Source: Alphaproteobacteria bacterium (GTDB lineage: Bacteria; Pseudomonadota; Alphaproteobacteria; Rickettsiales; VGDC01). From it: 12,477 bases of DNA. The stretch is taken from NCBI GenBank assembly GCA_016869895.1, contig VGDC01000017.1, positions 1 to 12,477 on the forward strand, given 5' to 3'. The notes beneath the pieces are model-generated. The model was not told the origin of the DNA. It saw only the letters and a list, made by a program, of their open reading frames with translations, and did no database searches. Position 1 is the stretch's first letter, and every line of letters starts with the position of its first letter. The translations under genes were made by a program, and so were the position numbers. Positions 11,358 to 12,477 of the stretch are shown in pieces.

Positions 11358-12035
11358 TTAACCTACGTTGGACAAATCAGCGGGGACAAGGTCCTGGCTT
11401 TCGTCGCGGTCTTCGAGGATCTCGCCTTTGAAGATCCAGACCTTGACGCCGATCACACCGAAGGTGGTGTGAGCTTCAGCCGTGCCATAGTCCACGTCAG
11501 CGCGCAGCGTATGCAGGGGCACGCGACCTTCCCGGTACCATTCCATACGGGAGATCTCAGCACCGCCGAGACGACCGCTTACGTTGATACGGATACCCTG
11601 AGCGCCCTGACGCATCGCAGACTGAACCGCACGCTTCATAGCGCGACGGAAAGCGATACGGCGTTCGAGCTGCTGGGTCACACCTTCAGCGACGAGTTTC
11701 GCGTCGACTTCAGGCTTGCGGATCTCAACGATGTTCAGATGAACTTCATCTTTGGTGAACTTACCGAGTTCCTGCTTGATTTTCTCGATGTCACCACCTT
11801 TTTTGCCAATCACGATACCGGGACGGGCAGAATAGATGCTGATATACGCTTTTTTCGAAGGACGTTCAATAACAACTTTGCTGATACCGGCGCTTGCGAG
11901 ACGTTTTTTCAGGTGCGCACGGATTTTGATGTCCTCATGCAGCTTCTCAGCGAAGTCCTTACCAGCAAACCAGCGGGAGTCCGCAGTTTTGTTGATACCA
12001 AGGCGCAGGCCGATGGGATTGACTTTCTGACCCAT
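11358..12035 (-). CDS. rpsC: 30S ribosomal protein S3
   Basis: 225 residues. MGQKVNPIGLRLGINKTADS at the start, a type II KH domain (about 40-108) with the GKKG loop at 77-80, and the C-terminal domain including RISRMEWYREG-like SRMEWYREGRVPLHTLRADV are diagnostic of uS3. It forms part of the mRNA entry channel and helicase activity of the small subunit. ATG at 12033-12035 overlaps the rplV stop as TAATG (one base), implying coupling. No insertions or losses relative to the family are visible; the tail (DLVPADLSNVG) is short. Confidence 0.98.
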   Translation of the reverse strand: MGQKVNPIGLRLGINKTADSRWFAGKDFAEKLHEDIKIRAHLKKRLASAGISKVVIERPSKKAYISIYSARPGIVIGKKGGDIEKIKQELGKFTKDEVHLNIVEIRKPEVDAKLVAEGVTQQLERRIAFRRAMKRAVQSAMRQGAQGIRINVSGRLGGAEISRMEWYREGRVPLHTLRADVDYGTAEAHTTFGVIGVKVWIFKGEILEDRDESQDLVPADLSNVG

Positions 12036-12415
12036 TATGCGGATTCCTTCTCTTCGCTTACGATGATCGTCAGGTTGCTGTACGGCTTGAAGATGCGCGC
12101 GGAGCGACCACGAGCACGGGGGCTCATGCGCTTCAGCACCATCGCCTTACCGACGAACGCCTGAGTGACATACAGGCTGTCAACATCGAGGTTATGGTTG
12201 TTCTCAGCGTTCGCGATAGCCGACTTCAGGCATTTCAGAACGTCTTTGGAGATACGGCGGTTCGAGAAGGTCAGCTGCTTGACGGCTTCGTTCGCACGGA
12301 GACCGCGGATCAAAGCTGCGACATAGTTCAGCTTGATCGGGCTGCCACGCAGACCGTTCAGGACTGCTTTGGATTCGTTGTCCGCCTCTTTGCGGAGTGT
12401 AGCACTCTTGCTCAT
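12035..12415 (-). CDS. rplV: 50S ribosomal protein L22
   Basis: 126 residues. RGSPIKLNYVAALIRGLRAN, RRISKDVLKCLKSAIANAEN, NHNLDVDSLYVTQAFVGKAM and RMSPRARGRSARIFKPYSNL identify uL22. Its beta-hairpin (about 85-105) lines the nascent-peptide tunnel and is where macrolide-resistance changes occur; the tip here looks ordinary. The first 18 or so residues are an acidic/lysine extension (MSKSATLRKEADNESKAVLN), common in Alphaproteobacteria. ATG at 12413-12415 with GAGGAAG overlapping the rpsS end, six bases after its stop; its stop overlaps rpsC by one base. Confidence 0.98.
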   Translation of the reverse strand: MSKSATLRKEADNESKAVLNGLRGSPIKLNYVAALIRGLRANEAVKQLTFSNRRISKDVLKCLKSAIANAENNHNLDVDSLYVTQAFVGKAMVLKRMSPRARGRSARIFKPYSNLTIIVSEEKESA

Positions 12416-12421
12416 GACTGA

Positions 12422-12477
12422 TTACTTCCTCTTGGCTTTCTTGTCCACGCCGTGACCATAGAAGGTACGGGTGGGCG
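12422..12477 (-). CDS. rpsS: 30S ribosomal protein S19 (C-terminal fragment)
   Basis: Only the last 18 codons and the stop (TAA, 12422-12424) are present; the gene continues beyond the right edge. The tail reads PTRTFYGHGVDKKAKRK, which matches the conserved C-terminus of uS19 (TRT-x-x-GH-x-x-DKKAK). uS19 is in the 30S head and contacts tRNA-proximal 16S rRNA and S13. Its place before rplV is the invariant S10-operon order, which supports the call despite the short fragment. The rplV ribosome binding site lies in its last codons. Confidence 0.93.
   Translation of the reverse strand, partial: PTRTFYGHGVDKKAKRK

Overview
The window is the 3' part of a fused S10-spc-alpha ribosomal protein gene cluster. 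It is read entirely from the minus strand, from high to low coordinates, and ends with a lipid-transport operon. Gene order, protein lengths and residues point to an alphaproteobacterium of moderate G+C. adk (not rpmJ) lies between secY and rpsM. rpsD is absent between rpsK and rpoA. S14 is the long, zinc-free form, and S8 and S13 have the 132- and 122-residue lengths I recall for this class. I cannot place it more finely without a tree.

Layout in transcription order. The S10-type segment holds rpsS (C-terminal tail only, cut by the right edge), rplV, rpsC, rplP, rpmC and rpsQ. The spc-type segment holds rplN, rplX, rplE, rpsN, rpsH, rplF, rplR, rpsE, rpmD, rplO, secY and adk. The alpha-type segment holds rpsM, rpsK, rpoA and rplQ. 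A strong intrinsic terminator with a UUCG loop follows rplQ. After a 170-base gap come an MlaE-type lipid ABC permease with an N-terminal STAS domain and the first 26 codons of its ATPase partner, cut by the left edge.

The ribosomal genes are tightly packed: gaps are mostly 2-55 bases, with 1- and 4-base overlaps at rplV/rpsC and secY/adk. This suggests polycistronic transcription and translational coupling. Five wider spacers carry visible structure: rplO-secY (hairpin over the rplO stop), adk-rpsM (good sigma-70-type promoter, inverted repeat and leader hairpin), rpsK-rpoA (palindromes and a hairpin over the rpoA ribosome binding site), rpoA-rplQ (195 bases, several stem-loops) and rplQ-mlaE (terminator).

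Several genes start with non-ATG codons (rpsN TTG; rpsH, adk, rpsM and rpoA GTG), so their 5' ends were set from Shine-Dalgarno spacing and family N-termini. There is no stretch over 300 bases without a gene. I see no RNA gene, mobile element, CRISPR array or foreign island. This is essentially a conserved housekeeping region; the points worth a second look are the intergenic RNA/DNA structures and the STAS-MlaE fusion, not a new system.
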